Counted from the first letter of the stretch, positions 1 to 7,820 are shown. The stretch is 36,200 bases of DNA from Methylovorus sp035565335 (GCA_035565335.1 DATMSO010000073.1:1-36200); one strand, 5' to 3'. Program-made: numbers and translations. Notes: generated by a model not told the origin, from the sequence alone.

Positions 1-513
1 CCTCCGTTTTCCTATCCAGTCGAAGCATACCAGGCCGGGCATCAAGGTCAGGTTTTGGTCGAAGTCAGGGTGTTGGAAAACGATACGATAGATACTCCCG
101 TCATCAAGAAAAGCTCTCGATCAGAAATTTTGGATAATGCTGCGATTACCTTAGTACAGCAAAGCAAATTCTTGCATGGCTCCGACGTGGACGGAAAGCC
201 TGCTGACATGGTTGTAATAGTTCCGGTAGATTTCAGCAAAGACTCGTCTGCAAACTTGAATGCAAAAACTTGCGCAGATTATGTCGCAGACTATCAATGG
301 TTTACACAGACATTCCCCGAATCCAAGCTCTCTGAAATGAGGCTCTATAAGTTGACACTTGGGTTATTCACCATGCGAATGTCAAATGTGGATGATATAT
401 TGCGATTGGGTAAAAGCTATACCCGCATTTATCAAAAAACCTATGGGGATTGCTTTGACAATCGTGATCATATGTTTATGAACACTCTCAAGGATAATAT
501 GAAATGGCAGTGA
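1..513 (+). CDS. C-terminal part of a TonB-C-domain (energy-transducer-like) protein, 5' truncated by the window
   Basis: The frame is open from base 1 to the TGA at 511-513, so the true start lies outside the window; an internal TTG at 55 is unlikely to be the start. The first 55 or so residues match the TonB C-terminal fold: a YPVEAYQAGHQG opening (compare YPxxAxxxGxxG), a strand VLVEVRVLEN, then KSSRSEILDNAA (compare the SSG..LD.AA motif) and VQQSKF. About 100 further residues have no domain I recognise and carry a few Cys. The TonB family contacts outer-membrane receptors from the periplasm, but many short TonB-C proteins have other or unknown roles. Codon use is AT-rich compared with the genes after the tRNA. 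The domain call is fairly secure and the function is open. Confidence 0.6.
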   Translation, partial: PPFSYPVEAYQAGHQGQVLVEVRVLENDTIDTPVIKKSSRSEILDNAAITLVQQSKFLHGSDVDGKPADMVVIVPVDFSKDSSANLNAKTCADYVADYQWFTQTFPESKLSEMRLYKLTLGLFTMRMSNVDDILRLGKSYTRIYQKTYGDCFDNRDHMFMNTLKDNMKWQ

Positions 514-639
514 TTTATATTTTCAAAAGCCACTTACATAAGTGATTCATGCAACGAAGTAGTATGTAGACAAAATTGCCTATCCATCTATTGGAGCGCG
601 ATGGTGTGCGACCCTTAATGCTAAGCGAGATAGTAAAAT

Positions 640-1149
640 ATGACCCCACAACAAATCGTTGGTTTGGCCGTTCGCCTATTTTCAATTTGGCTATTTATTT
701 TTTCATTTTCAATCTATGGCTATATTAGCGCTCTCAGCAATCAACCCGGGTTTGAACCTTATCCACTCAAATATCCAATAGTGGTATTCATCATGGTTTT
801 GTCTATTCTTCTATGGTTTTTCCCAATGTCGGTCGCGCACAGGCTTATCCCCAAAACAAAATACGAAAACATTCTAAATATTCAGTCTCAAGAAGCTGTG
901 CGAGTGGCTTGTATTGTATTCGCCTTATTGATTTTTACCGTGCAAGTGCTACCCGCCATCGCTTATTACTTGCCTTTGTCTTTTTATATTTCACGCCAAC
1001 ATCAGTCCACCCTGGATTATGAGCAGTTTCATTACTTGAAAATCGGCCCATTCGTGATCGAATTTATTGTTGCATTAGTTCTTACGTTTAAATCTCGTTC
1101 AATTTCAAAGTATTTAATGAGTTTTGGTGCTAAAGAATCAAATGAGTAG
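640..1149 (+). CDS. small four-helix integral membrane protein, function unknown
   Basis: This 169-residue protein starts at an ATG with a weak AGCGAGA-like ribosome site about ten bases upstream. It has about four hydrophobic helices: residues 8-30, 45-65, 85-110 and 132-150. Short polar loops join them, and the tail is Ser/Lys-rich (KSRSISKYLMSFG). No catalytic motif or family signature is visible. The gene is AT-rich, like the partial gene before it, and unlike the downstream core genes. It lies 126 bases after the TonB-C gene with no terminator between, so cotranscription is possible. I do not recognise the family. It is a real gene by length, frame and membrane pattern. Confidence 0.6.
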   Translation: MTPQQIVGLAVRLFSIWLFIFSFSIYGYISALSNQPGFEPYPLKYPIVVFIMVLSILLWFFPMSVAHRLIPKTKYENILNIQSQEAVRVACIVFALLIFTVQVLPAIAYYLPLSFYISRQHQSTLDYEQFHYLKIGPFVIEFIVALVLTFKSRSISKYLMSFGAKESNE

Positions 1150-1348
1150 ATTTGCTATAACTCATTAATTGGTGGGGAATTGAGGATGACGCACGTTGAT
1201 CGGACTATTTTGTACCGTCTTTAGCATAGGAGATTTAAAGGATATGACCTGCTCAGCCTCGGCCATACCAGAATGGGTGTTGCAAAAGAGGGGTGTTGGT
1301 GAGCGGGAAGAAGCACTTTGAAAAATGCCACGAGACTGAAAAAAACTT

Positions 1349-1425
1349 TGGCGCGCCCGACAGGAGTCGAACCTGTGACCTTTGGCTTCGGAAACCAACA
1401 CTCTATCCAACTGAGCTACGGGCGC
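1349..1425 (-). tRNA. tRNA-Arg (anticodon CCG)
   Basis: The minus strand gives a complete 77-base cloverleaf: acceptor GCGCCCG pairing with CGGGCGC, D-arm TAGCTCAGTTGGATAGAG, anticodon stem TTGGT/GCCAA around the loop TTCCGAA (anticodon CCG, reading CGG Arg codons), T-arm with GGTTCGACTCC, discriminator G and a genome-encoded CCA at 1349-1351. A run of seven T follows a few bases after the 3' end on the minus strand (plus-strand A run near 1340-1345). The AT-rich genes at 1-1149 lie on the 3' side of this tRNA, the side where integrating elements insert. Confidence 0.97.
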
Positions 1426-1539
1426 GTATCGAAATACAGCGAACAAGATTATAGCAAATGCAGGCTAGCTTGTCCTTTTACCTGTTGGCGCTTCAACGTA
1501 TAATCACTACTTTTCGTATGGGTATAAAGGTTTATCGTC

Positions 1540-2505
1540 ATGGGTGAGCATCATCACGAATTTCCAAAAACAACAGTAAAACAGGTGGTGCTGGCTACCT
1601 TGGGTGGTTTGTTTGCGCCCGCACTGGTGATCTTTCTGATTGTTAAGATGTTGTTTGGCATACAGGCTTCGCATCTGGTGGATGCCGATCCTGCTATCCA
1701 GCAAGCTGTGGTAGAAGAGCGTATCAAGCCGGTGGCGCAAGTGGAAGTGGCTGACAACAGCGGCCCGCACGTCGACAAGACTGGCGAGCAGGTAGTGACC
1801 GCGGTCTGTTCTGCATGTCACGCCGCTGGCGCATTGGGTTCACCTAAGATCGGTGACAAGTCTGCCTGGGCACCACGTATTGCCCAAGGCTATGAAACCC
1901 TGATCAAGCATGCGATTGAAGGTATCCGCTCCATGCCTGCGCGTGGCGGTAATCCTGATCTGACCGACAATGAAGTCGCTAATGCCGTGGCTTACATGGC
2001 CAATCAGGCCGGTGCCAACTTCAAGTCACCTGAGCAAGGCGGCGCTTCGCATGGTGCTGCTCCTGCAGAACCTGCTGCTGCCGCTCCAGCTGCTGCTGCA
2101 CCGGCCGCCACGGCTGCCGCGGCAGCTCCAGCCCCAGCGGCTGCGCCACAAGCCAAGGCCGCCGCACCAGCTGCGCCTGCTGCTGCCCCGGCTGAAGAAG
2201 CCAAGCCAGCCGTTGTGGCTGAAGCGCCCAAAGCCGCTGCCAGCGGTAAGTCTGGTGAAGAGGTGGTTAAGGGTGTTTGCGCCATGTGCCACGCTGGTGG
2301 CCTGATGGGCGCTCCCAAGATCGGCGACAAGGATGGTTGGGCTCCACGTATTGCCCAGGGGTATGACACTCTGGTACAGCATGCCATTCACGGTATCCGC
2401 ATGATGCCAGCCAAGGGCGGTAATCCTGGCCTGAGCGATGCGGAAGTTGCTCGTGCTGTGGCCTATATGGCAAATCAGGGCGGCGCCAACTTCAAGGCCG
2501 ACTAA
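1540..2505 (+). CDS. membrane-anchored dihaem cytochrome c5-type protein
   Basis: This 321-residue electron-transfer protein has a short cytoplasmic N-terminus, one membrane anchor (residues 15-39) and two cytochrome c5-like domains. Each domain has a CXXCH haem site (CSACH at 90-94, CAMCH at 247-251) and a Met-Pro axial-ligand motif (M132 and M289). A linker of roughly 60 residues, almost all Ala and Pro, separates them. The two domains are close copies, with about three quarters of aligned residues identical over the stretch after CXXCH, so they arose by internal duplication. The anchor has no lipobox, so both haems should face the periplasm. A role in passing electrons from periplasmic dehydrogenases to a terminal oxidase is inferred. 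The start is supported by AAAGG at 1526-1530. Confidence 0.9.
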   Translation: MGEHHHEFPKTTVKQVVLATLGGLFAPALVIFLIVKMLFGIQASHLVDADPAIQQAVVEERIKPVAQVEVADNSGPHVDKTGEQVVTAVCSACHAAGALGSPKIGDKSAWAPRIAQGYETLIKHAIEGIRSMPARGGNPDLTDNEVANAVAYMANQAGANFKSPEQGGASHGAAPAEPAAAAPAAAAPAATAAAAAPAPAAAPQAKAAAPAAPAAAPAEEAKPAVVAEAPKAAASGKSGEEVVKGVCAMCHAGGLMGAPKIGDKDGWAPRIAQGYDTLVQHAIHGIRMMPAKGGNPGLSDAEVARAVAYMANQGGANFKAD

Positions 2506-2555
2506 TATTGATCATGCGATGTTGCCCCGCAGCATCGCACAAGTGAGTTCAAGCT

Positions 2556-3410
2556 ATGGCAACCTACGCAATCGGTGATCTGCAAGGTTGCCATTTTTCA
2601 TTTCAGAATCTGCTGACCCATATCGGCTTTGATCCTGCGCGGGATCGTCTCTGGCTGGTGGGGGATCTCATCAATCGTGGCGGCCACTCCCTGCAAGTGT
2701 TGCGCTGGCTTTACCAGCACCGGCAATCCATCGTCGCCGTGCTGGGTAATCATGACCTGCATGCGCTGGCAGTGGCGGAGGGCTTTGTGCAGCCGCATCG
2801 TAGCGATACCTTGCAGGAAATCCTGGATGCGCCCGATCGCGATACGTTATTGGATTGGTTACGCAGCTTGCCGCTGGTGCATGCCGATGCCGGCTATCTG
2901 ATGGTGCACGCAGGTCTGGTGCCGCAGTGGAGTGCTGCAGATGCGCTGGCGCTGGGTGCCGAGGTGGCTGATGCCTTGCGCGGGCCGGATTACCGCGATT
3001 TTCTGCAGCATATGTATGGCAATCATCCGGTGGCCTGGCATGACAGTCTGCAGGGGATGGACAGGCTGCGCATGATCACCAATGCCATGACGCGCTTGCG
3101 TATCTGCACACCGGCAGGCGACATGGATTTCAAGTTCAAGAGTGAGCTGGAGGATATTCCGGACGGCTATCTGCCCTGGTTTGACGTGCCTCAGCGACGC
3201 TCGGCGGATACCGCCATTATTTTCGGCCACTGGTCTGCGCTGGGGCTGCAGCAACGCACGCATCTGTTTGCGCTGGATACCGGTTGCCTGTGGGGCGGCA
3301 GCCTGACCGCCATGCGCCTTGAAGACCGCATGATTTTCCAGGTGCCCTGCAGTCCGGAAGACTCACCCCGCAAGATCAAGCCGGCTGGCAATCGCCTGAC
3401 GGGCCTGTAG
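2556..3410 (+). CDS. apaH: bis(5'-nucleosyl)-tetraphosphatase, symmetrical (ApaH)
   Basis: Cytoplasmic metallophosphatase that splits Ap4A symmetrically into two ADP and also removes Np4 caps from RNA in the known family. The 284-residue length fits ApaH. Motifs in order: GDLQGC at the N-terminus (the ApaH form with Gln where other phosphoesterases have His), GDLINRG, GNHD and MVHAGL, with a late GHWSALG. The start ATAYAIGDLQGC-type N-terminus leaves no room for an upstream start. Its 3' end overlaps the convergent acyltransferase gene by 48 bases, so the two transcripts are complementary at their ends. Confidence 0.95.
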   Translation: MATYAIGDLQGCHFSFQNLLTHIGFDPARDRLWLVGDLINRGGHSLQVLRWLYQHRQSIVAVLGNHDLHALAVAEGFVQPHRSDTLQEILDAPDRDTLLDWLRSLPLVHADAGYLMVHAGLVPQWSAADALALGAEVADALRGPDYRDFLQHMYGNHPVAWHDSLQGMDRLRMITNAMTRLRICTPAGDMDFKFKSELEDIPDGYLPWFDVPQRRSADTAIIFGHWSALGLQQRTHLFALDTGCLWGGSLTAMRLEDRMIFQVPCSPEDSPRKIKPAGNRLTGL

Positions 3411-4121
3411 TGTAAGGCTGCGCCTGTCATGCCCGGCCGGGCTGATGGGCGGCGCAAAGTCGAGCTCTACCACCGGTTTTCGGCAGGCCAGTACCTTGGC
3501 GATGGACTCCATCAGGGTGAGATCACCCCAATACGCCATCTCGGTATTCACACTGCCATCTGCGCGCGGATAGCGAATCGCCACCGGCCAGACCAGGCTG
3601 TCCGCATCAATCGCCGCTTGCATCAGGCTGCCTTTGAAGGGCTTCAGCTCGGTGCCGTCAGTCGTCGTGCCTTCAGGAAAGTAGCACAGGCAATCGCCGG
3701 CTTTCAGACTGCTAACCGCTTCTGCCACCATGCGCGAGGTATCCTGCTTGCGCTGGCGATCGATGAAAAAGGTATTCACCTTGCGCGCAAACCAGCCGAA
3801 TACCGGCCAGTCCCGCACTTCGGATTTGGCGATAAACCTTACTGTACGCACGCTGTTCAAGGCGTGGATGTCGACCCAGGAAACATGATTGCCGACCAGC
3901 ATGGCCGAGGCGATGTCCGGATGCGGTGGTGATCCTTTAACCATTACCTGGATATTCATTACCTGCATCAGCCCGCGCGCCCAGTGGCTGATAACGCGGT
4001 CGCGTTGCCGCGCGCTCAGGCGCGGCAACAGCAGAATGGCAATCAGCATGCCATTGAACATATGCAGAACGATACGGATTACCCGGAAAATCCGGGTGAT
4101 GAGAGAGCTGGGTTTTTCCAA
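3363..4121 (-). CDS. olsA: PlsC-type 1-acyl-sn-glycerol-3-phosphate / lyso-ornithine-lipid acyltransferase
   Basis: This 252-residue membrane-associated acyltransferase has an N-terminal hydrophobic stretch (about 11-33), the catalytic HX4D motif (NHVSWVD, H79-D84) and the substrate motif FPEGT (148-152). Next to an OlsB-like gene it is best read as OlsA, which O-acylates lyso-ornithine lipid in the outer-leaflet lipid pathway; ordinary PlsC activity cannot be excluded. The first possible codon is a TTG at 4119-4121, immediately after the TAA of olsB and in the same frame. No good ribosome site is visible for it, so translational coupling is likely. An internal ATG at 4059-4061 would remove 20 residues. 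Its end overlaps apaH antisense by 48 bases. Confidence 0.85.
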   Translation of the reverse strand: MEKPSSLITRIFRVIRIVLHMFNGMLIAILLLPRLSARQRDRVISHWARGLMQVMNIQVMVKGSPPHPDIASAMLVGNHVSWVDIHALNSVRTVRFIAKSEVRDWPVFGWFARKVNTFFIDRQRKQDTSRMVAEAVSSLKAGDCLCYFPEGTTTDGTELKPFKGSLMQAAIDADSLVWPVAIRYPRADGSVNTEMAYWGDLTLMESIAKVLACRKPVVELDFAPPISPAGHDRRSLTLQARQAIASRLDLAG

Positions 4122-4871
4122 TTATTTGAAGAAGTGAGCCGCATAGCGCTTGTTGATACGCGACAAAGGTAACATGACCAGCATGTCCGCGGTATTGAAA
4201 TCTGGATCCCAGGCCGGCTCGCCGCAGATATAAGCACCCAGGCGCAGATAGCCCTTGATCAGCGGCGGGCAATTAACGTCCAGCGAAGTTTGCAGCGCAT
4301 TCAGCGGCAATGGGCAACGCGGGAAAACACGGTACTCCGGCGGGGAGAGGTGATCCTGTGCCAACTGGGTGTAAAGGCTGGCTGCCATGTGGCCGCCGTC
4401 GGCCATGCCTACACTGCCGCAACCTATCATGTACTCGTAGCGGTGGGTTTGCATGTACTTGGCCAGCCCTGCCCAAAGTAGGGTAATGGTGCCACCCATG
4501 CGATAGTCGGGGTGCACGCAGGCGCGGCCCACTTCCACCGTGCGATCAAACAGATGCTGGAGACGGCTCAAATCAAACTCGCCTGCCGAGTAATAGCCAC
4601 CTGCTTCCGCAGCCATGGTGGGGTTGAGGATGCGGTAAGTGCCAACGACTTCGCCACTGCGTGTTTCGCGCACCAGCAAGTGATCGCAAAAAGCATCGAA
4701 ACCATCACGGTCCAGGCCGTCTTGCCCATTGATGCGGGCGCCCATTTCTTCGGCAAATATCTTGTAGCGCAAACGTTGTGCTTCGGCAATTTCGGAAGGG
4801 TTGCGCGCCAGGGTCACGTGCAGATGGCTGGGCTCGCTGTGCAAGCCGGTTGAGACATGCTTTTCTAGCAA
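4122..4871 (-). CDS. olsB: OlsB-like L-ornithine N-alpha-acyltransferase (GNAT, 'hemolysin' family)
   Basis: This 249-residue protein is of the Acetyltransf_5/OlsB group. These enzymes transfer a 3-hydroxyacyl chain from acyl-carrier protein to ornithine, the first step of ornithine-lipid synthesis. Family features are visible: an N-terminal LRYKIFAEEMGA, the DHLLVRE strand, GTYRIL, an EVGRACVHPDYR motif near the acyl-donor site, and the C-terminal IKGYLRLGAYICGEPAWD that is very typical of the group. The start is a TTG at 4869-4871, decided by a strong AGGAG eight bases upstream on the minus strand. It is directly joined to olsA by a single in-frame TAA. Related ordinary N-acyltransferases share the fold, but the olsA neighbour favours this call. 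Confidence 0.85.
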   Translation of the reverse strand: MLEKHVSTGLHSEPSHLHVTLARNPSEIAEAQRLRYKIFAEEMGARINGQDGLDRDGFDAFCDHLLVRETRSGEVVGTYRILNPTMAAEAGGYYSAGEFDLSRLQHLFDRTVEVGRACVHPDYRMGGTITLLWAGLAKYMQTHRYEYMIGCGSVGMADGGHMAASLYTQLAQDHLSPPEYRVFPRCPLPLNALQTSLDVNCPPLIKGYLRLGAYICGEPAWDPDFNTADMLVMLPLSRINKRYAAHFFK

Positions 4872-4990
4872 TTGAATCTCTCCTGCTGATTTAAGATAGG
4901 AGAGAATTTACGAATTTTTTATGACGGAACGGTGACGGCGATTTGAAGCTTGCATGAATCGCCCGTGAGGTGTGATGCCAGGAAGCCGGC

Positions 4991-5023
4991 AAAATAAAAC
5001 CCGGACACGCGCCGGGTTTTATT
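4991..5023 (-). terminator. Rho-independent terminator after the glycine-zipper lipoprotein gene
   Basis: A perfect 12-base stem, AATAAAACCCGG (4993-5004) with CCGGGTTTTATT (5012-5023), has a 7-base loop. On the minus strand the hairpin ends in TTTTATTTT. It lies 18 bases beyond the stop of the lipoprotein gene, as expected for the end of the kinase-lipoprotein operon. Confidence 0.85.
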
Positions 5024-5040
5024 ATTGTGCACCGCTTGTA

Positions 5041-5493
5041 TTAGTGGCTGACGCGCGTAGTGCCGCCGCTTTCCAGAATACGGACACGTTCGCCTGGCTG
5101 GAACTGGTCATCGGCTTCCTGCACAACAGCGATCATGGTGCCGCTATCCAGTTTTACCGTGATTTCAAGGCCATCCTTGCGTGTCAGGCCTTCTTCCGCT
5201 GCCGAACCTGCCAGGCCACCTACGATGGCGCCCAGTACCGTGGCAATCGCCTGGCCTTTGCCGCCGCCGACAGTGCTGCCTGCTACGCCGCCTACTACCG
5301 CGCCGCCGGCGGTGCCGACGGGTGATTTGGTGCCCTCAAGCTTGACGGTACGTACGCTTTCCACCACGCCCATTTTCACGGTTTGTACCTTGCGGGCTTC
5401 ATCCCGGCTATACACACTGCCGGAGTTTGAGCTGGCGCATGCGCCCAGCATGGCCAGCATGATTGCAATGCCCACTACTTTAACTGTATTCAC
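5041..5493 (-). CDS. glycine-zipper outer-membrane lipoprotein (SlyB/Pcp-like)
   Basis: This 150-residue lipoprotein has a short signal peptide and lipobox LGAC; the residue after the Cys is Ala, so outer-membrane sorting is expected. The centre has the double glycine-zipper hairpin, GGAVVGGVAGSTVGGGKG and GAIVGGLAGSAAEE, typical of SlyB-type proteins (17 kDa surface-antigen family). The C-terminus is a small beta domain ending GERVRILESGG. SlyB-like proteins support outer-membrane integrity. The start is GTG at 5491-5493, with AAAGGAG just upstream. The gene starts 11 bases after the PfkB kinase stop, so the two are cotranscribed, and a strong terminator follows. Confidence 0.85.
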   Translation of the reverse strand: MNTVKVVGIAIMLAMLGACASSNSGSVYSRDEARKVQTVKMGVVESVRTVKLEGTKSPVGTAGGAVVGGVAGSTVGGGKGQAIATVLGAIVGGLAGSAAEEGLTRKDGLEITVKLDSGTMIAVVQEADDQFQPGERVRILESGGTTRVSH

Positions 5494-5504
5494 TTCTGAC
5501 TCCT

Positions 5505-6446
5505 TTAACCCAGATTGATTGAGCTGCCAAATGCCTGTTGATACTTCTGTGCGATCTCTACGCGGCTTGGTTGATGGTTTTGTGCGCCGCGATACGCAAT
5601 TTTAATCGCCCCCATGACCGATGCCAGCTGCCCGCTTTGTTGCAAATCCCAGCCTTTGCTGATGCCATAAAGCAGGCCGGCGCGGTAGGCGTCGCCACAT
5701 CCGGTAGGATCAGTGACGGCTGAAGCCTCAACGCATGGAATATGCAGGCGTTTACCTTCGGTGTAAATATGCGACCCCTCGCTACCCAGGGTGACGATCA
5801 AGGCCTTTACCTTAGCGGCAATGGTTTCCAGGGTAAGACCGGTTTTTTCCTGCAGAAGTTGCGCCTCGTAGTCATTGACCGCCACGTAGTCCGCCAGCTC
5901 AATGAAATGCAACAGCTCTTCACCATTGAACATGGGCAAGCCTTGGCCGGGATCAAACAGGAAGGGGATGCCGGCATCCTTGCATTCCTTTGCATGCAGG
6001 AACATGGCGTCACGGCCGTCCGGAGCAATGATGGTGAGGCTGACATCCTTGGCATCGAGCACGCTGTTGGTGTGTGCTTCGCTCATGGCGCCTGGATGGA
6101 AGGCCGTGATCTGGTTATCGTCCTGGTCCGTAGTGATGAATGCCTGGGCGGTGAAGGTATCCGGAATGATTTTGATGTGTGTGTTATCCAGCGACTGCTT
6201 GTCCAGCCATTTGCTGTAAGGCTGAAAGTCTTCGCCGACGGTTGCCATGATTAATGGGGCGCCGCCCAGAAGCTGCAGGTTGTATGCAATGTTGCCCGCG
6301 GTGCCGCCAAATTCACGCCGCATTTCCGGTACAAAAAAGCAGACGTTCAGCAGGTGGATTTTTTCAGGCAGGATGTGATTTTTAAAACTGTCCCCAAACA
6401 CCATGATGGTGTCGTAAGCCATGGAGCCGCAAATCAGAGTTTTCAT
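5505..6446 (-). CDS. PfkB-family carbohydrate/nucleoside kinase (adenosine-kinase-like)
   Basis: This 313-residue cytoplasmic ribokinase-fold kinase has the PfkB N-terminal signature GGTAGNIAYNLQLLG and the C-terminal ATP/anion-hole motif DPTGCGDAYRAGLLYG, in which the Asp of GCGD is the catalytic base. The overall length and the YVAVNDYEAQLL and VTLGSEGS segments resemble bacterial proteins annotated as adenosine kinase or ribokinase-like kinases. The true substrate cannot be read from sequence. The ATG at 6444-6446 is the natural start. It precedes the glycine-zipper lipoprotein gene by 11 bases, though no functional link is evident. An imperfect inverted repeat (ATGTGG...CCACAT) lies just upstream at 6448-6474. 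Confidence 0.85.
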   Translation of the reverse strand: MKTLICGSMAYDTIMVFGDSFKNHILPEKIHLLNVCFFVPEMRREFGGTAGNIAYNLQLLGGAPLIMATVGEDFQPYSKWLDKQSLDNTHIKIIPDTFTAQAFITTDQDDNQITAFHPGAMSEAHTNSVLDAKDVSLTIIAPDGRDAMFLHAKECKDAGIPFLFDPGQGLPMFNGEELLHFIELADYVAVNDYEAQLLQEKTGLTLETIAAKVKALIVTLGSEGSHIYTEGKRLHIPCVEASAVTDPTGCGDAYRAGLLYGISKGWDLQQSGQLASVMGAIKIAYRGAQNHQPSRVEIAQKYQQAFGSSINLG

Positions 6447-6520
6447 TATGTGGGCTAATAGGGTAAAGCCACATTATCCGCGAGTAGCGGCTCGCCGGGC
6501 AAGTGTGCTGACGCACTGTG

Positions 6521-7084
6521 TCAGGATTTAAGGGCGTTATCGATCAGGACTTTGGCGGCTTTTTTGGCATATTTGACCGCACCCGAGCCGCGCTTCATCT
6601 GTTCAGCCTGCATGGCGCCTTCAATCAGCAGCGAAAGTTGCAAGGCCAGACCTTCGGTATCCTGTATGCCGGCTTCGCTGGCAAGGGAGGCCAGATATTG
6701 GCGGAACTGACGCGATTGCTCGGCGGACAGGCGATGCACCGGATTCTCTTCGTTGGGGAATTCGGCCGATGCCTTGAGAAAGGCCATGCCGCGAAAGTCG
6801 GGCGATGTCACCCATTCTTCAATGAAATCGAACAGCTTCTGCAGTTTTTCTGCGGGTTTTTTTGTGTTGGTCTCGAATTTCTGTTGCAGCCAGGACTGAA
6901 AATCCTGATGCCCTTGCTGCAAGACTTCCAGAATCAGGTCTTCCTTGCTGTGGAAATACTTGTACAAGGTCATTTTGGTGGTGCCGGCGACGGCGACAAT
7001 CGTGTCAACGCCGGTGGAGTTGATGCCCCGTGTCTGAAACAGATCGGTAGCCACGCTAAGTATTTTTGCCCGTAATGGAGACAT
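6521..7084 (-). CDS. TetR/AcrR-family transcriptional regulator
   Basis: This 187-residue repressor-type regulator carries an N-terminal helix-turn-helix of the TetR class: ILSVATDLFQTRGINSTGV, then IVAVAGTTKMTLYKYFHSK, with the near-invariant TLYKYF recognition helix. The C-terminal two thirds are an all-helical ligand-binding and dimer domain with no obvious ligand clue. The gene is divergent from the exported SRPBCC gene at 7278. The 193 bases between them hold a 9-base palindrome (7133-7154) that is the likely operator, so it probably controls itself and the SRPBCC gene. The ATG at 7082-7084 follows an AGGAAA site. Confidence 0.92.
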   Translation of the reverse strand: MSPLRAKILSVATDLFQTRGINSTGVDTIVAVAGTTKMTLYKYFHSKEDLILEVLQQGHQDFQSWLQQKFETNTKKPAEKLQKLFDFIEEWVTSPDFRGMAFLKASAEFPNEENPVHRLSAEQSRQFRQYLASLASEAGIQDTEGLALQLSLLIEGAMQAEQMKRGSGAVKYAKKAAKVLIDNALKS

Positions 7085-7132
7085 GGTCTGGTGTTTCCTG
7101 ATGATGATTAATTCTATCGTAAAGCATGCGGT

Positions 7133-7154
7133 AAATATACAAATCTGTATATTT
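7133..7154. promoter_or_regulatory. palindromic operator candidate for the divergent TetR regulator
   Basis: AAATATACA (7133-7141) and TGTATATTT (7146-7154) form a perfect 9-base inverted repeat with a 4-base spacer. It lies 49 bases upstream of the tetR start and 124 bases upstream of the SRPBCC start. Size, symmetry and position fit a TetR-family operator. It is the most striking dyad in this intergenic region. Binding is inferred. Confidence 0.65.
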
Positions 7155-7277
7155 TTATGCAGCGTACTTATTCATGGGTAATAACGGGATTTTTTCCCGG
7201 GTGCCAGGCAAAAAAGTGATGTACATTCCTTGCGCCGTCCGCCATGCGGTCATCTTCATTTAATAACCGAGGTATGT

Positions 7278-7802
7278 ATGCGTGCTTTAAAACCTGCTTT
7301 AATTCTTGCTGCTGTTGCTTTACCGATGGTATCAATCGCGGCGATTGATGAAACCCTGCGTATCCGTGAAACCATCGAAATCAATGCCCCACTCGATAAG
7401 GTTTGGGCACGGGCCGGTAATTTTGCCGACATGTCCTGGCATCCTGCGGTGGCAAAAACAACGCTAGCCAGCGGGGCAGCGAATACCGCGGGCGCCCAGC
7501 GCGTCCTCGTGTTGAAAGACGGCGGCAATATTCATGAAACGCTGACGGAATTTGATGACGCGAATCATGTATTGAAATACACCATCACGGAAAGCGTATT
7601 GCCCCTGCGCGAATATGATTCGACCCTGCAAATGCAAGCAGTGGGGGAAGGCAAAACCAAAGTGACCTGGAAGAGCATGTTCAAACGCAAAGATCCTGCG
7701 CATGAGCCCAAGGCTGGGGAAGATGACAAGACCGCGCGTGACGCCGTGACTTCCATATACCAAACCGGTCTGCAGCAACTTAAAACACTTTCCGAGCAAT
7801 AA
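7278..7802 (+). CDS. exported SRPBCC-family protein, MxaD-like
   Basis: This 174-residue protein has a clear signal peptide (MRALKPALILAAVALPMVSIAA, cut before IDETL), followed by a START/polyketide-cyclase-like SRPBCC fold: ETIEINAPLDKVWARAGNFADMSWHP, a typical beta-grip opening with the ligand-cavity helix. Exported SRPBCC proteins of this size include MxaD, a periplasmic protein that in methylotrophs promotes electron flow from methanol dehydrogenase to cytochrome cL; no mxa genes are in the window, so this remains a family-level call. The start at 7278 has CGAGG five bases upstream; a longer frame from 7230 would put 16 residues before the signal peptide. It is divergent from a TetR gene that probably regulates it. 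Confidence 0.75.
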   Translation: MRALKPALILAAVALPMVSIAAIDETLRIRETIEINAPLDKVWARAGNFADMSWHPAVAKTTLASGAANTAGAQRVLVLKDGGNIHETLTEFDDANHVLKYTITESVLPLREYDSTLQMQAVGEGKTKVTWKSMFKRKDPAHEPKAGEDDKTARDAVTSIYQTGLQQLKTLSEQ

Positions 7803-7820
7803 GGCTATCCACTGTTCGGT

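Noticed and set aside
1165..1503. Open frames of 93 and 61 codons on both strands across 1318-1446
   Set aside because: They translate through the tRNA-Arg gene and give peptides such as APVAQLDRVLVSEAKGHRFDSCRAR, a well-known artefact of tRNA sequence.
2026..2391. Ala/Gly- and Ser/Gly-rich minus-strand frames opposite the cytochrome linker
   Set aside because: They are the complement of the repetitive GCT/CCA-rich linker and not independent genes.
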